A model generated the notes under the pieces. The model worked only from the letters and a program-made list of their open reading frames with translations. It searched no databases and was not told the origin of the DNA. Below, piece after piece: positions 1 through 11,600 of a stretch of 64,000 nt of DNA; the stretch's first letter is position 1, and every line of letters starts with the position of its first letter. The position numbers and the translations under genes were made by a program. Location of the stretch: NCBI GenBank assembly GCA_023630585.1, contig CM042566.1, positions 2,413,254 through 2,477,253 of the forward strand, read 5' to 3'. The DNA comes from Cranoglanis bouderius (Eukaryota > Chordata > Actinopteri > Siluriformes > Cranoglanididae).

Positions 1-865
1 TTCTTCATCTTCTTCTGTGTTTTTTTTTTCTTCTCATTTGTCTTAGTTTTCTGATCTTCCTAAAGATCTTCTACATGGAACTCTCTGGCCCTCTGTTATG
101 AGGTACAACATTGAAGATTTCCTCTAATAACTCACCTTTACTCCTTTCTTCTTGTAAGTGTACATACACAGCACATTTAACTTTAGAACACAGTAATAAG
201 CAGCTGTATGTGTTAATAACAGCATAATAAGACACGATAAGTCATTGTAAAACTGAAGAAGGTGGACTCACATTATCCTGAGAGCCTGTACACTGACACG
301 GACCATTAATCCCATGTAATTGTTCCTGCTCGCCACTCAGTGTGAAAATATAGAACTCTGTCTCCCCCTGGTGGTCGAAGAAGGAAACTACAGGAGAAAT
401 GGAACGCTGTAACACAGCATTCATGATCTCTGCATTCACAACCCGAGGACAAATACAGATAGACAAGCCATGATTTGTAAAAACATGAAAACAACTGAAT
501 TGAAAAAGATCTGAGACTCAATACAAAGGCTGACATATTTATTCATTATATTCTATGTATACATTGTAGTAACAATGCAATATATGCACTGTATGCTTAT
601 TATAATCTTATTATAATAGTCTCCTGCTGTAGCAGTGCTTTTACAACACCAGGGGGCGACACAACACAGACAGGAGGATTTACATGCACTGGGAAAAGCA
701 GCAATTATTCAGATTTATTCCAAATCCACACTCATTTTAGAAACGTTTTACCCGTTCTTGCATTTTCAGTTCTCCAAAAGTTTCCTATTCCATAACAAAA
801 TGTGAAAATGATAGAAAATTATGTCTGACACTGAATTATGAAGTGTATAGGGCTGTTTTACCTGC
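1..865. other. Upstream flank, mostly unique AT-rich sequence
   Basis: Apart from the exon-like segment on the minus strand and two CTCF-like cores (near 365-378 minus and 650-659 plus) I see no gene or repeat family here. Confidence 0.4.
272..387 (-). other. Exon-like open segment, unrecognised
   Basis: On the minus strand a pyrimidine-rich acceptor (TTTCTCCTGTAG) is followed by an open frame reading FFDHQGETEFYIFTLSGEQE and onward to CQCTGSQDN. It ends at a consensus-like donor (AAT|GTGAGT). I do not recognise the protein. It could be an internal exon of a minus-strand gene whose other exons are outside the window, or a chance match. It also contains a CTCF-like CCACCAGGGGGA core. Confidence 0.2.
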
Positions 866-1232
866 TCACATTCAGCCAAATGCTTCAAAACTCACTGGAT
901 GGAGCCAAAACATACCTGGAAAGCAATCCAAGACTTTTTCAAGGCAAAGAAGTGTAAAGTCCTGCAGTGGCCAAGTCAATCACCTGTCCTGAATCCAGTG
1001 GAGCTTCATTTCATTTGTTGGAGGCAAAACTGAACACAAAATACACCAAGAAGAAGCAGGAAGTGAAGACAGCTCCGGTAAAGACCTGACTGAACATCAC
1101 CAGGGAACAATGTCAGCGTTTGGTGATGTCTGTGGGTTCCAGACTTCAGGTGGTCCTTTACTGCAAAGGATTTGCCACCAAGTATTAAAAATGACAATTT
1201 AATTGTTTGTCCAGTTACTATTTTTGCGAGGG
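866..1232 (+). mobile_element. Tc1-like transposon relic (3' part)
   Basis: The stretch resembles the 3' third of a fish Tc1 transposase gene and its flank: SPVLNPVELHF-like coding, then ATCACCAGGGAACAATG, GCAAAGGATTTGCCACC and AAGTATTAAAAATGAC. The frame is broken by stops and the 5' part is absent, so it is an inactive fragment. Confidence 0.7.
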
Positions 1233-1720
1233 CCACGTATAATGTAAAGCCCCTCGGATTAATTCTGTAGTAGAAAGCTAAAACAACAATAACTTTGTCA
1301 ATGTCCAAATATTTAAGGTCCTGACTGTACATAACACTAGTCTTGATAGACTTGTGAAAGGTAAACAAACACGTCTTCATGAAAATCTTAGTACAGTGAA
1401 TCCGTACGAACAACAGACATTATTGTGTTGAATTCGAGAGGACATTAGGACATTAAAGTGAGCGTGAGTGTGAGAGAACTTCAGCACAGGCTGGGAAACA
1501 ACATCAAATAATACCATCCTGAAATCATATCAGGAAATAGTGGGATGTATAATGATTTGTTTGTTTATGATGAGAATAATTAAAGTTGTAGTTAAGGGAG
1601 TAATTTTGCGGTGTGTTTTATCCACGCTGATGAAACACACACTCAGAGCAGAAATGTGATGTGAACAATGGAGAGAAACAATACGGATTTCTATTTACTC
1701 ACAGGTAAATAATGAGATGT

Positions 1721-1726
1721 TTTGTT

Positions 1727-1762
<36 letters not shown>

Positions 1763-1851
1763 CTGCCTGTTTGTCTGTCAGATTTTTTTTAATTTCTCTC
1801 AATCTTTCAATATTATTTTCTCCCTTGTCTGTTTTTCATTATGCTGACTTT

Positions 1852-1894
<43 letters not shown>

Positions 1895-1989
1895 AATGTA
1901 TTAATTCCTGTCTGGTTTTTTTTTCATGTTTTTTTGTAATCTTTTCATATTTTACTTTCCATCATGTATTTCCTTTTGTTTGCGTGATT

Positions 1990-2024
<35 letters not shown>

Positions 2025-2027
2025 TTT
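1721..2027. repeat. Cluster of microsatellites (TTG)n, (TTTC)n, (TTTA)n
   Basis: (TTG)n runs at about 1724-1761, (TTTC)n at 1850-1894 and (TTTA)n at 1990-2027, separated by T-rich sequence. Confidence 0.9.
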
Positions 2028-2271
2028 TCTCTCTGCGAACGTTTTCTTTTTGACCTTTTCTTTGACTCTCGGTTTTTTCTGCTTTTTCCTAATTTTTCTT
2101 AGGTTTCCGAGCTTACGTTCATCTCGTACATTTAACTTTATAACACGGTAATAAGCAGCTTTATATGTTAATAACAGCATATTAAAGCATAATGTCATTG
2201 TAAAACTCAACAATATCCTGTATTTTATTTTTATATGTGTGGTTTTCTTTCTTTGAATCTTTTCTGTCATG

Positions 2272-2273
<2 letters not shown>

Positions 2274-2321
<48 letters not shown>
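2274..2321. repeat. (CT)n microsatellite
   Basis: About 24 uninterrupted CT units. Confidence 0.95.
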
Positions 2322-2322
<1 letters not shown>

Positions 2323-2476
2323 CCATATGGTGTCAGTGTGCGAGAGACTGAGTTTAATTGCTGTACAGTCATTAAAAACTCAACACGACGGAGCGAGTGC
2401 GTCTCTTCGTGCCTGCCAGTGATATACTAATAACGAGAGATGCATCTGCCCGTGTTCTCGCCTCCACTCAGATGAG

Positions 2477-3100
2477 TCATCCTCATCATCCTCATCATCA
2501 TCATTCTCCTCATCCTCATCATCCTCATCATCATCATTCTCCTCATCATCATTCTCCTCATCCTCATCATCCTCATCCTCATCATCATCATTCTCCTCAT
2601 CATCATTCTCCTCATCCTCATCATCCTCATCCTCATCATCATCATCATCATTCTCCTCATCATCATTCTCCTCATCCTCATCATCCTCATCCTCATCATC
2701 ATCATCATCATTCTCCTCATCATCATTCTCCTCATCCTCATCATCCTCATCATCATCATTCTCCTCATCATCATTCTCCTCATCCTCATCATCCTCATCC
2801 TCATCATCATCATCATCATTCTCCTCATCCTCATCATCCTCATCATTATCATTCTTCTCATCCTCATCATTATCATTCTCCTCATCCTCATCATTCTCAT
2901 AATCCTCATTCTCCTCATCCTCATCATCATCATTCTCCTCATCCTCATCATCCTCATCCTCATCATCATCATCATCATTCTCCTCATCCTCATCATCATC
3001 ATTCTCCTCATCCTCATCATCCTCATCATCATCATCATTCTCTTCATCCTCATCATCATCATCATTATCATTCTCCTCATCCTCATCATCCTCATCCTCA
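2477..3100. repeat. CAT/CCT-derived minisatellite, about 620 bp
   Basis: Built from CATCAT, CCTCAT and ATTCTCCTCAT blocks in higher-order units of roughly 60 bp. One frame stays open throughout and reads as His/Pro/Ser (HPHHPHHHHSP); the opposite strand reads as Met/Arg. Both are products of the repeat, not evidence of a gene. Confidence 0.9.
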
Positions 3101-3579
3101 GCATTTCTGTAATCGCCTACATTTATTAGCAGCTTGCCTCATTAGCTCACAACTCACAATGGTTTCTATGTCTCTATTAGATTTGCTGTTTGATTTGGGT
3201 TTCATGTAGCTCTACATTTATAAGCTACACTCCAGCTAATACAATCATATTACCTTATTTCGCTAGTTATTAAGATAGATCATTTATAAGTTTAATAATT
3301 AATAAGTTTAAGGGATTTGTAAACCCTGTATGCTCTACAGTTGTGCAGAACAGTGTGCCAAAAATGTCATTACTGATGCACAAAGGTTTATATGAATGCA
3401 CTCATTCTAATATGTCATCGTTTTTATATAGCAACAGCTCCACATGTACAGCAGTGCTCCACATAACCCAAACGTAATATTAAAAAACCAAAACAAAAAA
3501 ACAAACATTTTTTTAAAATAAAAATTTGATATTTAACAAAGAACATGTATGTAATTGTTGATATGTTGAAGTTCATTCA
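3101..3579. other. AT-rich flank, nothing recognised
   Basis: Unique-looking AT-rich sequence between the minisatellite and a dispersed repeat copy. I see no open frame, RNA or repeat family in it. Confidence 0.4.
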
Positions 3580-3810
3580 GCATTTATGGAATGAGTCTCC
3601 AGTGTCAGTGCTTTGTAACAGTCAGAGGTAAAGCTGAAACTTTAAGTTTTACGACATCTTCAGAACAAAAGAGTTTGCACTTTGCTGTTTCTCAGTAACA
3701 TGACAAGCCGCATTTGTTTTCTTATTAGCATCAAGAGAGAGAGAACAAAGAGAGGTTGGTGAGAGAACGTAAAAGAGAAGAGGAACTAACTTGTTACACA
3801 AATGTAGCCT
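3580..3810 (+). repeat. Dispersed repeat family A, copy 1 (partial)
   Basis: This copy shares GGAATGAGTCTCCAGTGTCA, the TTTGTAACAGTCAGAGGTAAAG segment, the CAGTAACATGACAAGC segment and GAGGTTGGTGAGAGAACG with other copies in this window (7050, 11075, 34330 plus strand; 17845, 19285, 29300, 40855, 41985, 43365 minus strand). The family is unclassified, probably a non-autonomous DNA transposon. Confidence 0.7.
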
Positions 3811-3886
3811 TAAGGGTTATACATGTTGAAAGAATGTATTTTCTATACACTATTTGGTTCTATATAGTATTTGGATATGCTGATGA

Positions 3887-4240
3887 GGGGGGCAGGGGGG
3901 CTCAGTGATTAGCATGTTTGCCTCACACCTCTGTGGTTGGGGGTTTGAACCCCGCCTCCGCACTGTATGTGCGAAGTTTGCATGTTCTCCCGGCGCTTCG
4001 GGGGTTTCCTCCGGGTACTCCGGTTTCCTCCCCCCGTCCAAAGACATGCGTTGTAGGCTGATTGGCATTTGCAAATTGTCCGTAGTGTGTGAATGTGTGT
4101 GCGATTGTGCCCTGTGATGATTTGGCACCACGTCCAGGGTGTCCCCCACGTCGTGCCCCGAATTCCCTGGGATCCCTGCGACCCTGTGTAGGATAAGTGG
4201 TACAGAAAATGGATGGATGGCTGGATGGATAAGTGGATGA
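3887..4240 (+). mobile_element. V-SINE/DANA-type SINE, copy 1
   Basis: The tRNA-like head (CTCAGTGATTAGCATGTTTG ... GGTTTGAACCCC) has a recognisable B box. It is followed by the V-SINE core GTTTGCATGTTCTCCC and TTTCCTCCGGGTACTCCGG, then CCGTCCAAAGACATG, and the tail GGATAAGTGGTACAGAAAAT with a GGAT repeat. It is close to full length and on the plus strand. Confidence 0.88.
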
Positions 4241-4673
4241 AAGATCTCACAGTTGAAAATGGTTTATAATGATCCCTGTTATTTTACAAATTTAGAAGCC
4301 TAGAAATAAAGGAAGTTAATAAAAAAGCCTCTAAGGGATCATTTAATTCTGTGATGAGATCATTTCCATGTAAAACTCTAGGCGGAAACAAAAGCTCAGT
4401 GTTCTCTCTGCTTTGTTTCAGAGATTCAGAAATGTCCTTGTTTACAGTCCTAGCATCTAGAAATAATCGCCACTCGCCTTTGTCCATTTGTGTTAGTGTG
4501 TAATTGGCACTGTGTGTGTATGAGAGAGTGATTCCAATGGTTTAGACAGTTATGATGTCAGGTGTTTCAGATGCTGTTAGCAGTAATAGGGGTTCGGGGA
4601 TGTCACTGATGCTGCTGTGTAATCTGTGTTGCCAGAATGATTACTGACGTCCTGGCTGATGAGGATGTTTTGG

Positions 4674-4730
<57 letters not shown>

Positions 4731-5220
4731 TTAAGGTTTGATTTCGTGTATCACATTCACTGTCAACTTATATTGTAGTGATGCGCCAGAGACCACACAA
4801 TTCATTCAAAAGACAGCCTGGATCTTTTTTATTTTATTTATTTATTTATTTGTTTGTTTGTTTGTTTGTTTATTTTTTAATGCTAATTTGTATTAAAAAA
4901 ATTGGGGTGGTGATATTTTAATATAGAATATCATTTCTGCATTTTCATATGACACCATACATCAATACTCTTGTTATTATGCCATTATATTATAGCTGAA
5001 TAATAAACATTTGCCGCAATCATTTATGTAAATTAGTTTTAAGATGCCACGCCCCCATTCCACCTCAGTTGGTTAGAAATTGTGCAGCAGGAGTGGCTGC
5101 TGTGAAATGAGAGAAAGTCTAAAACCAAAGCCACTGTGAATGGATACAAACGCAGACCCCAGCATCTGCTCTTCTATTTATCTGTGTTGAGCTAAATTTA
5201 TTATTATTTATTTTTTTATA
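4241..5220 (+). other. Immediate upstream region of ppfibp2 exon 1
   Basis: Contains a (TG)n run at 4675-4729 and TTTA/TTTG repeats at about 4825-4872. A GC-box-like CCACGCCCCCATTCC lies near 5046 and a pyrimidine-rich acceptor ends at 5220. No TATA box or CpG island is evident, so the promoter is probably further upstream or unrecognised here. Confidence 0.35.
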
Positions 5221-5236
5221 GATCTTGGCTTGCAGC

Positions 5237-5293
5237 ATGGATTCTTCTGAATATGTTCTTGGGCTTGGTGAAGCAGCAAAGCAGGCGAGATAA
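5237..5293 (+). other. Upstream ORF overlapping the ppfibp2 start
   Basis: An ATG at 5237 opens an 18-codon frame (MDSSEYVLGLGEAAKQAR) that stops at 5291-5293. It overlaps the main start at 5253 in another frame and ends before the internal start at 5310. Ribosomes using it could reinitiate at 5310, which would give a protein starting close to the conserved DASH block. This is inference from sequence only. Confidence 0.4.
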
Positions 5294-5352
5294 ATCAGAC
5301 GCCAGCCACATGCTGGAAGCAGCTTTAGAGCAAATGGATGGAGTTATAGCTG
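5253..5352 (+). CDS. ppfibp2: ppfibp2 coding exon 1
   Basis: Encodes residues 1-33 plus one base. It ends in DASHMLEAALEQMDGVIA, the hallmark N-terminus of beta liprins (human beta-2 reads DASHALEAALEQMDG). The exon probably begins at the acceptor TTTTTTATAG near 5220, so it carries about 30 nt of 5' UTR. ATG 5253 adds a non-conserved leader (MFLGLVKQQSRRDKS); ATG 5310 is an alternative start. The donor is G|GTGAG, phase 1. Confidence 0.85.
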
Positions 5353-5591
5353 GTGAGATTTATGCTTCAGTTAACAATATTCCTCATATTTCTTTATTAT
5401 TTTTGGCAATTACTTGATTAATTAAACTGTCAAAGAAAGTCTTGTACAGACAGACAATGCACAAATATTTTACAGCACCTTCATGTCACTGTATTCCTTT
5501 TAAAAAAAAAAAAAAAAAGGTGTTTCTGATTGCGGCTACCAGAAGAAACATGTCCTCTTATGTTTCCTTCTTCTGTCTCTGTACATCCTCA

Positions 5592-5627
<36 letters not shown>

Positions 5628-8600
5628 CACCCCCTGCCGAGCCACACCGATTTCTTTCTCACAAACTAAGTAGCATCATCTCAAATAATCTCTGAAATGT
5701 ATAAAGGAACAGATAATATGGTGTTGATAAACCGTCAAATTAATTTCTAACAATATTAAATAAAGTTAGAACCCTTAATGATTCACTGATCACCCCTCTT
5801 GAACCCTTAAAATTTCAAGTTGGAACCCTAAAACAAAGCGTTTTCCAATTAGAAGCGGTTCCAAGAAGATCCTTTTTTTGGTAATACCTAGAACTTTAAC
5901 AATTCTTTGGTTGTCGATTTGGGGGAAACATTAAAGGTTCTATACGTTTGTTATCAGAAAGAAATCTATGAACCCTTAACTGTCCAATGAACCCTTAAAA
6001 CCCCTTTTATAAGTGTATGTGTTAACTGGCTTAGTGTGTTTTACAATCTACAAATTATTGCTCAATATTTTTTCAATATCCAGAACCCTTCTGTTCTTCT
6101 TAGAGTTTCTATGTAGAACCCTACTGTGCCACCCAGTTATTCTGAATTATAAATTAATTAACATTATACAGTAAGTGAGGGGGACACGGTGGCTTAGTGG
6201 TTAACATGTTTGCCTCGCACCTCCAGGGTTGGTGATTCAATTTCAACCTATGCCTTGTGTGCGTGGAGCTTGCATGTTCTTCCCGTGCTTTGGGGGATTC
6301 CTCCGGGTACTCCGGTTTCCTCCCCAGTCCAGAGACATGCATTGTAGGCTGATTGGCATTTCCAAATTGCCCATAGTGTGTGAATGGGTGTGTGAGTGTG
6401 TGTGCAATTGTGTGTGATGGGTTGGCACCCCGTCCAGCGTGTCCCCCACCTTGTGCCCCAAGTCCCCTGAGATAGGCTTCATACTGTGTGTAGGATAAGT
6501 GGTACAGAAAATGGATGGATGGATACAGTGAGTGTTTGATTCCTGTTGAGTTGTCTTAAGGAACGAAGTGTGTGCCATCTGCTGGATGCAGATGGTAATT
6601 ATTTATACACACACTCAAACTGTACATCAGATATTGCAGGAACATCGGGGAACATTCTGTCACACTTACAAATGTCTAATGACTTTATTCATATGAGAGA
6701 TTATGAAGGTTATGCTAAAGGTTTGGAGTGGGATTAGCATCTGTAACCTTTGTTATGAATTCATTTGTGTGACAAACAAAATCCAACCTAAAATATTTAA
6801 ATTTGTATGAATTTCTATTTGAATCAGGTTGGCTGGAGATATCAGAGATATCCAGTTGAGTTCCAACACACATAGTGCTAATATTAAAATCCCATTAATG
6901 TCACCCCAGGGATCACCACCGTCACTGATCACCCTATGTCATATACCATATGTGTTCATTAATTATTATGACATTTTATGTCCAGTGACATATGTTTGAT
7001 ATCATGGCATGCTTATGTTTTTGCTGATTTTCATACATATTTTAGGATAGAGGAGTTTATGCTTGTGGTTTCTCTGTAACATGACCAGCTGACATGTTTT
7101 TCTCTTATTAACTTTAAGAGAAAGGAAAAAAAGTGAGGCTGGTGAGGGAATAACAGTTTATAGCTGCTATAACATAAGTGATAACAGGAACTAAATTGTT
7201 TCATGGACATTGCACGATATTAAATGTAACTATAAATGGCTAAAAAGTATAATGTTTCATTCTGTAATAAATTAAAATGGTAAATGTTGGCAAATTGCTG
7301 TAGTATAAAAGAAATAGCAAGAAGTTATATATAAATAAATCACCTTTATGGTGGTAACACAGTGTCCTTAAACCACCATGTCCTTATCTTTGATATTTTT
7401 TCTCTAACAGCATGACCCCATATCTTTTATTTGTTACAAATGTTAGTTTTCTGCTCCTAAGCTTTTCTTAGATCAGTTGTATGCTGACTGAAAATCCATC
7501 AGTAGCAGATTAGACATGAATGGACAGGTAGCAGTTTGGGAACATTGGGAAATGAGGAGTGCACACCCATATGGGATTCTCTCTCAGAAGAATTTGTAGA
7601 AAACAGGTGCATATCTGAAACATAACACTTTTTCAATGACAGGTCTAAGGCTATTGTTCCAGTGTGTGAGACAAGCTGTGTCCCAGTTCTGCTGGAGTCT
7701 GCAGACTGCTGTATGTCTCTGAGGGTTCTACAGCTGGCAGAGGATCTAAAGGATACCCTGGACACTGAACTCTGCAAGGAGGACGAGGACAGTCTGAGGA
7801 GACGAGTTCCCACCACTATAGTGCACACTCTCTTATTGTGGCTGGACAAAAGTCTGGTGGGTGTTATTAATCAGTTCTACAGACCTTACTTTGGTGTTAT
7901 TCTTGTTCGAGTATAATAACGGTAAATCATTCCACTTTCAATTCCACTTTAAAGGGGCTGCTGCATGTTAGAGACTCTCTCATAGCCACATAGTTTCAGC
8001 CACAGCAGAACTTTCAGTTAGCTTTTAATAAATTGTCCTTTATAAAACATTCTGACTATTAGCTTTCATTGACAAACTGCTCAGTTTTATTTAACTAAAA
8101 TTGCTGTATTTTTTTTTCTCTTGTCAACTTAATCTAAAAATAATCAAATGACAAACATATGACTTAAACTAAAATGAATCTACATTACCTGCTAAGTGTA
8201 CTCTAAGGAAGGATATACAAAGAATAAAAATAAAAAATAAAAACAGTGGCCCTAGAACTGAGCTTTGTGGAATGGCAGACTTTAACATTTACAAATGTAT
8301 AACGGTCAGTCAGATAAGTTCTGAGCCAGAGCTGTTCCTTTAACTCTAACAAAAATTTCTAGTCTACCTAGAATAGTATTCTATGGTAGTAGTTCAATAA
8401 ATAAGACCAAAGAGAGACATTCCTGGTCAGAGGCCAGTATTAGGTCATTTACTACTTTAACCAGCGCTTTTTCAGTAATCCAATGAGTTCTGAATCCTGA
8501 CTGAGTCTTCATGTGTGTGATTCCCGTGAAGGCACAAATTTAACTGCTGAACTACTTGACAGTAAAGGAGAGATTTAATATTAGCCTATATGGTTAAGGT

Positions 8601-11600
8601 TAGGTTTCCTAATCAATGGTTTGATAACAGGCAGTTTGAAAGGTTTAGGTACATAAACAATGTTAGATCCAATTTCTTCAGCTAGTACTTCCTTAAGATT
8701 AAATAGCTATCTAGTTACACTATTTTACTGCCGTGTGACAAATAATGTTGGGTTAAAATTTATTATACTGTTATGTTCACATTATAAGCTTCATTGCACA
8801 AATTTGATTTTTTATTTATTTTCTTATTTTTTTTGCTTAGATTGGATCTGGATCAGATCTTTTGACAGCTCACATTCCTAACCACAAGTGACTAATATCT
8901 GTCTTTAATTTGAACACACCTGTCCCCCCAAAAAAAACACTGCAATGATTTCTTTGGCAATTGTTTTGAATACTATTCAGTTTCAGTAGGGTTCTTCTAG
9001 TTTTGCTTGCACAAATCACATATTGCTATGACTGTCCTCCCTTGTTGTTTTTTCGCACTCTGCACACTGGATGATGACAATGACAGTCATATGTACATAT
9101 GTGACCATTCTCATTTATGTCAAATGGCTACTTAGATTGAATATGTATTCAATCTAGAACCATATATGAAATCAGGACTGATTTCAACAAAGCAGATTTT
9201 TATGTCACTTTAAGGTAGAACATTTAATTTGTGTCACTTCAGCCTTGAATTGTGAATGCAGCCTATTTTGCTACAGAAATACTCTGAGTCTGATTTGGCA
9301 CAGTGTGGGTTAAGTGTCATGCCCAAGTGTTTACAGAGCCAGACTGGTCTTGTATCTTGGAACTAGCCCACCTATGGTTCATAGCCTAGCTTGCAAACAG
9401 GAATATCCAGTCATTCAAACTGGCACGCTTCTGATTTGGTTCTCTTTATGCCAGGCTGCAACTGGCTATCTGTGTTTTTAGGCAATGTAGAGACATCCAT
9501 TATACAGATATTAGTAATAATTCAGAAAAGAGTAGAGCAGCAAGCCTGGACTGGTACTAATGGGATATTTAAGGCAAGGCAAGTTCAGTTCCTTCCTTTT
9601 CCCTCTCCAAACCAGTGTTTGCACTTATTTGGAATATTATATTGCTTATTCAGTTTAGGCCAAAATGTGGTGAATTTTGCCGTCCAACAGGAACAGATAC
9701 AGTGGCTGAAATAAAGAGAACTTTTATTCAGTCAACCATTTTACTTCACATGAACTTACCACCCATCTGTCACTGCGAGATTCCATCCTGTTCTTTGTTC
9801 CTCTTTTCCCTCATTTTGCTACCCCTCGCCTTATTTATTCTCTTCTCCCTTTCCTCCTCCTCCAGCCTGCCGTGCAACACGTGTGTCTCAGGCGTGTGCG
9901 CTCGCCACACAAAGGGCCCACATGAGGTGGCGTTGCATTCTGAAGTACTCGCTAACGAGATCTAAGAAAGCAGAGCAACAAAGACAGTGTGTGGCGATCA
10001 TTATTCATAAGTAGGTAGGTCGAGCAACAAAAAAAAATAATAACTAGAATCAGTGCCATAAAATTAGGAGCGAGAATAAGAAGAGAGGGGAAAGAAGAAA
10101 AAAGAGAGATGGAGGAGGAGAATAGAGAAATGAGAAAGGGAGGGAGAGTGCAGCTGGTGAGATCTGAGTGGCAAGACCGCAGTCTTATGTTAAAGACTGC
10201 TGCCTTCTCTGTGCTCCAAACCAGATGCTTAGGAGCCATAAACAGCCTCCAGACAGGGGGAAAAAAAAAAAAAAATCAAACACACGCACACACATACTGA
10301 GAGACAGAAGACGTCGATTAGAGCTCTGTTCATTTCAAGGTTTCTTGCTGCATTTATTTCCAGTTTGGAAGCAGTTGATGGTACTATATGTGAGAAGAAG
10401 CAGGCAGGATCATGGCCCTGAGTCATGGAGTGTGACATTGAATTTTACAAACATTTTACTTGGCTTAGAAAGGTAAGCTTGACTACTGTGATGTTTGTTT
10501 TTTTCTTCCTTTCTCTGTCGTTCTCTTACTTTATTATTATTTTTTTTTTCTTTTTTACCACACTTTATTCGGGCATGAATGTTCGGCTTGTTTACACCAC
10601 TGAAGGCTGCACAATTGATGCACTCGCATTCTGTGTTTCAGGATGTACGGATATTGAAAATCAATAAGACGAGGCTCAGAATCAGAATAGTTTTGTTAGA
10701 AATGAGATTTACGTGCAGAGAATTTGACTTTGACAAAGACGGAGGTTAAGAAAAAACATCCACATAACAGTTAAGAATAGTGCAAGAATGAAGGATCATA
10801 CTATGTGCTTTTACCTGTTTAGGAGTTGTGACACTGTGTTAGAAGTTTGTGTACTTGACAGTAGAACATCATAACACCTGCGATATACACAAGCTCAATT
10901 TCAGTCACTTTTACGTAAACCACGGTGCTGCTGGATTCTGGAGTAATTTTCTATAATAGTAGCTTGGACATAACGGTGCGGCTACAAATCACAGTTTTAC
11001 ATTAATACGCTTGCTCGAACACGTTATCTTTTCTACACTTGGACGGCAGACTCTCCACGTAAATAAATGTTCTGTAAGAGGATGACATTTATGGAAGGAG
11101 TCTCCAGTGCCAGCACATTATAACAGACAGAGTTTTGCACTTTACGATTCTCAGTAACATGACGAGCTGCATTTTTTTTTGTCTTACTGAGCTAGTGAGG
11201 AATTACTGTATATCCAGTAGATGCTATAATTGAAGTTATAACTTGTAGCTATAAATGGATAAAAAGTATGATGTGCCACTCTTTAATAATTAAAAAAAAA
11301 ATAATAATCATTGGCCAATTGCTGTGGTATAAGAGGAATAAAATACTTGTTTTGGGCTGCATCACAGCACCACCTTAATTATTTTCCTATAACAGCACAC
11401 CCCCCCAAGTATTTTATTCTTTATTTAATACGCACATATTTTGAAACACAGTTAACACTATATTTGCGTAGCCTGATTTAGACATTCTACAAACAATCAA
11501 CCATAATACATACAGTAGACTATCCTATCAAGTTATATAACTTTTCCTCTGATACCAGAATCATTAAGAATGTGGGCAGGTCTTAAGGACGAATTTTGGA

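Noticed and set aside
2397..3209. 270-codon His-rich open frame and its 225-codon Met/Arg minus-strand mirror
   Set aside because: Both are translations of the CAT/CCT minisatellite, with no conserved flank or splice context.
10425..10475. Extra ppfibp2 exon between exons 2 and 3 (donor AAAG|GTAAGC)
   Set aside because: Exons 2 and 3 already join in phase and match the family order. There is no acceptor with a homologous coding segment.
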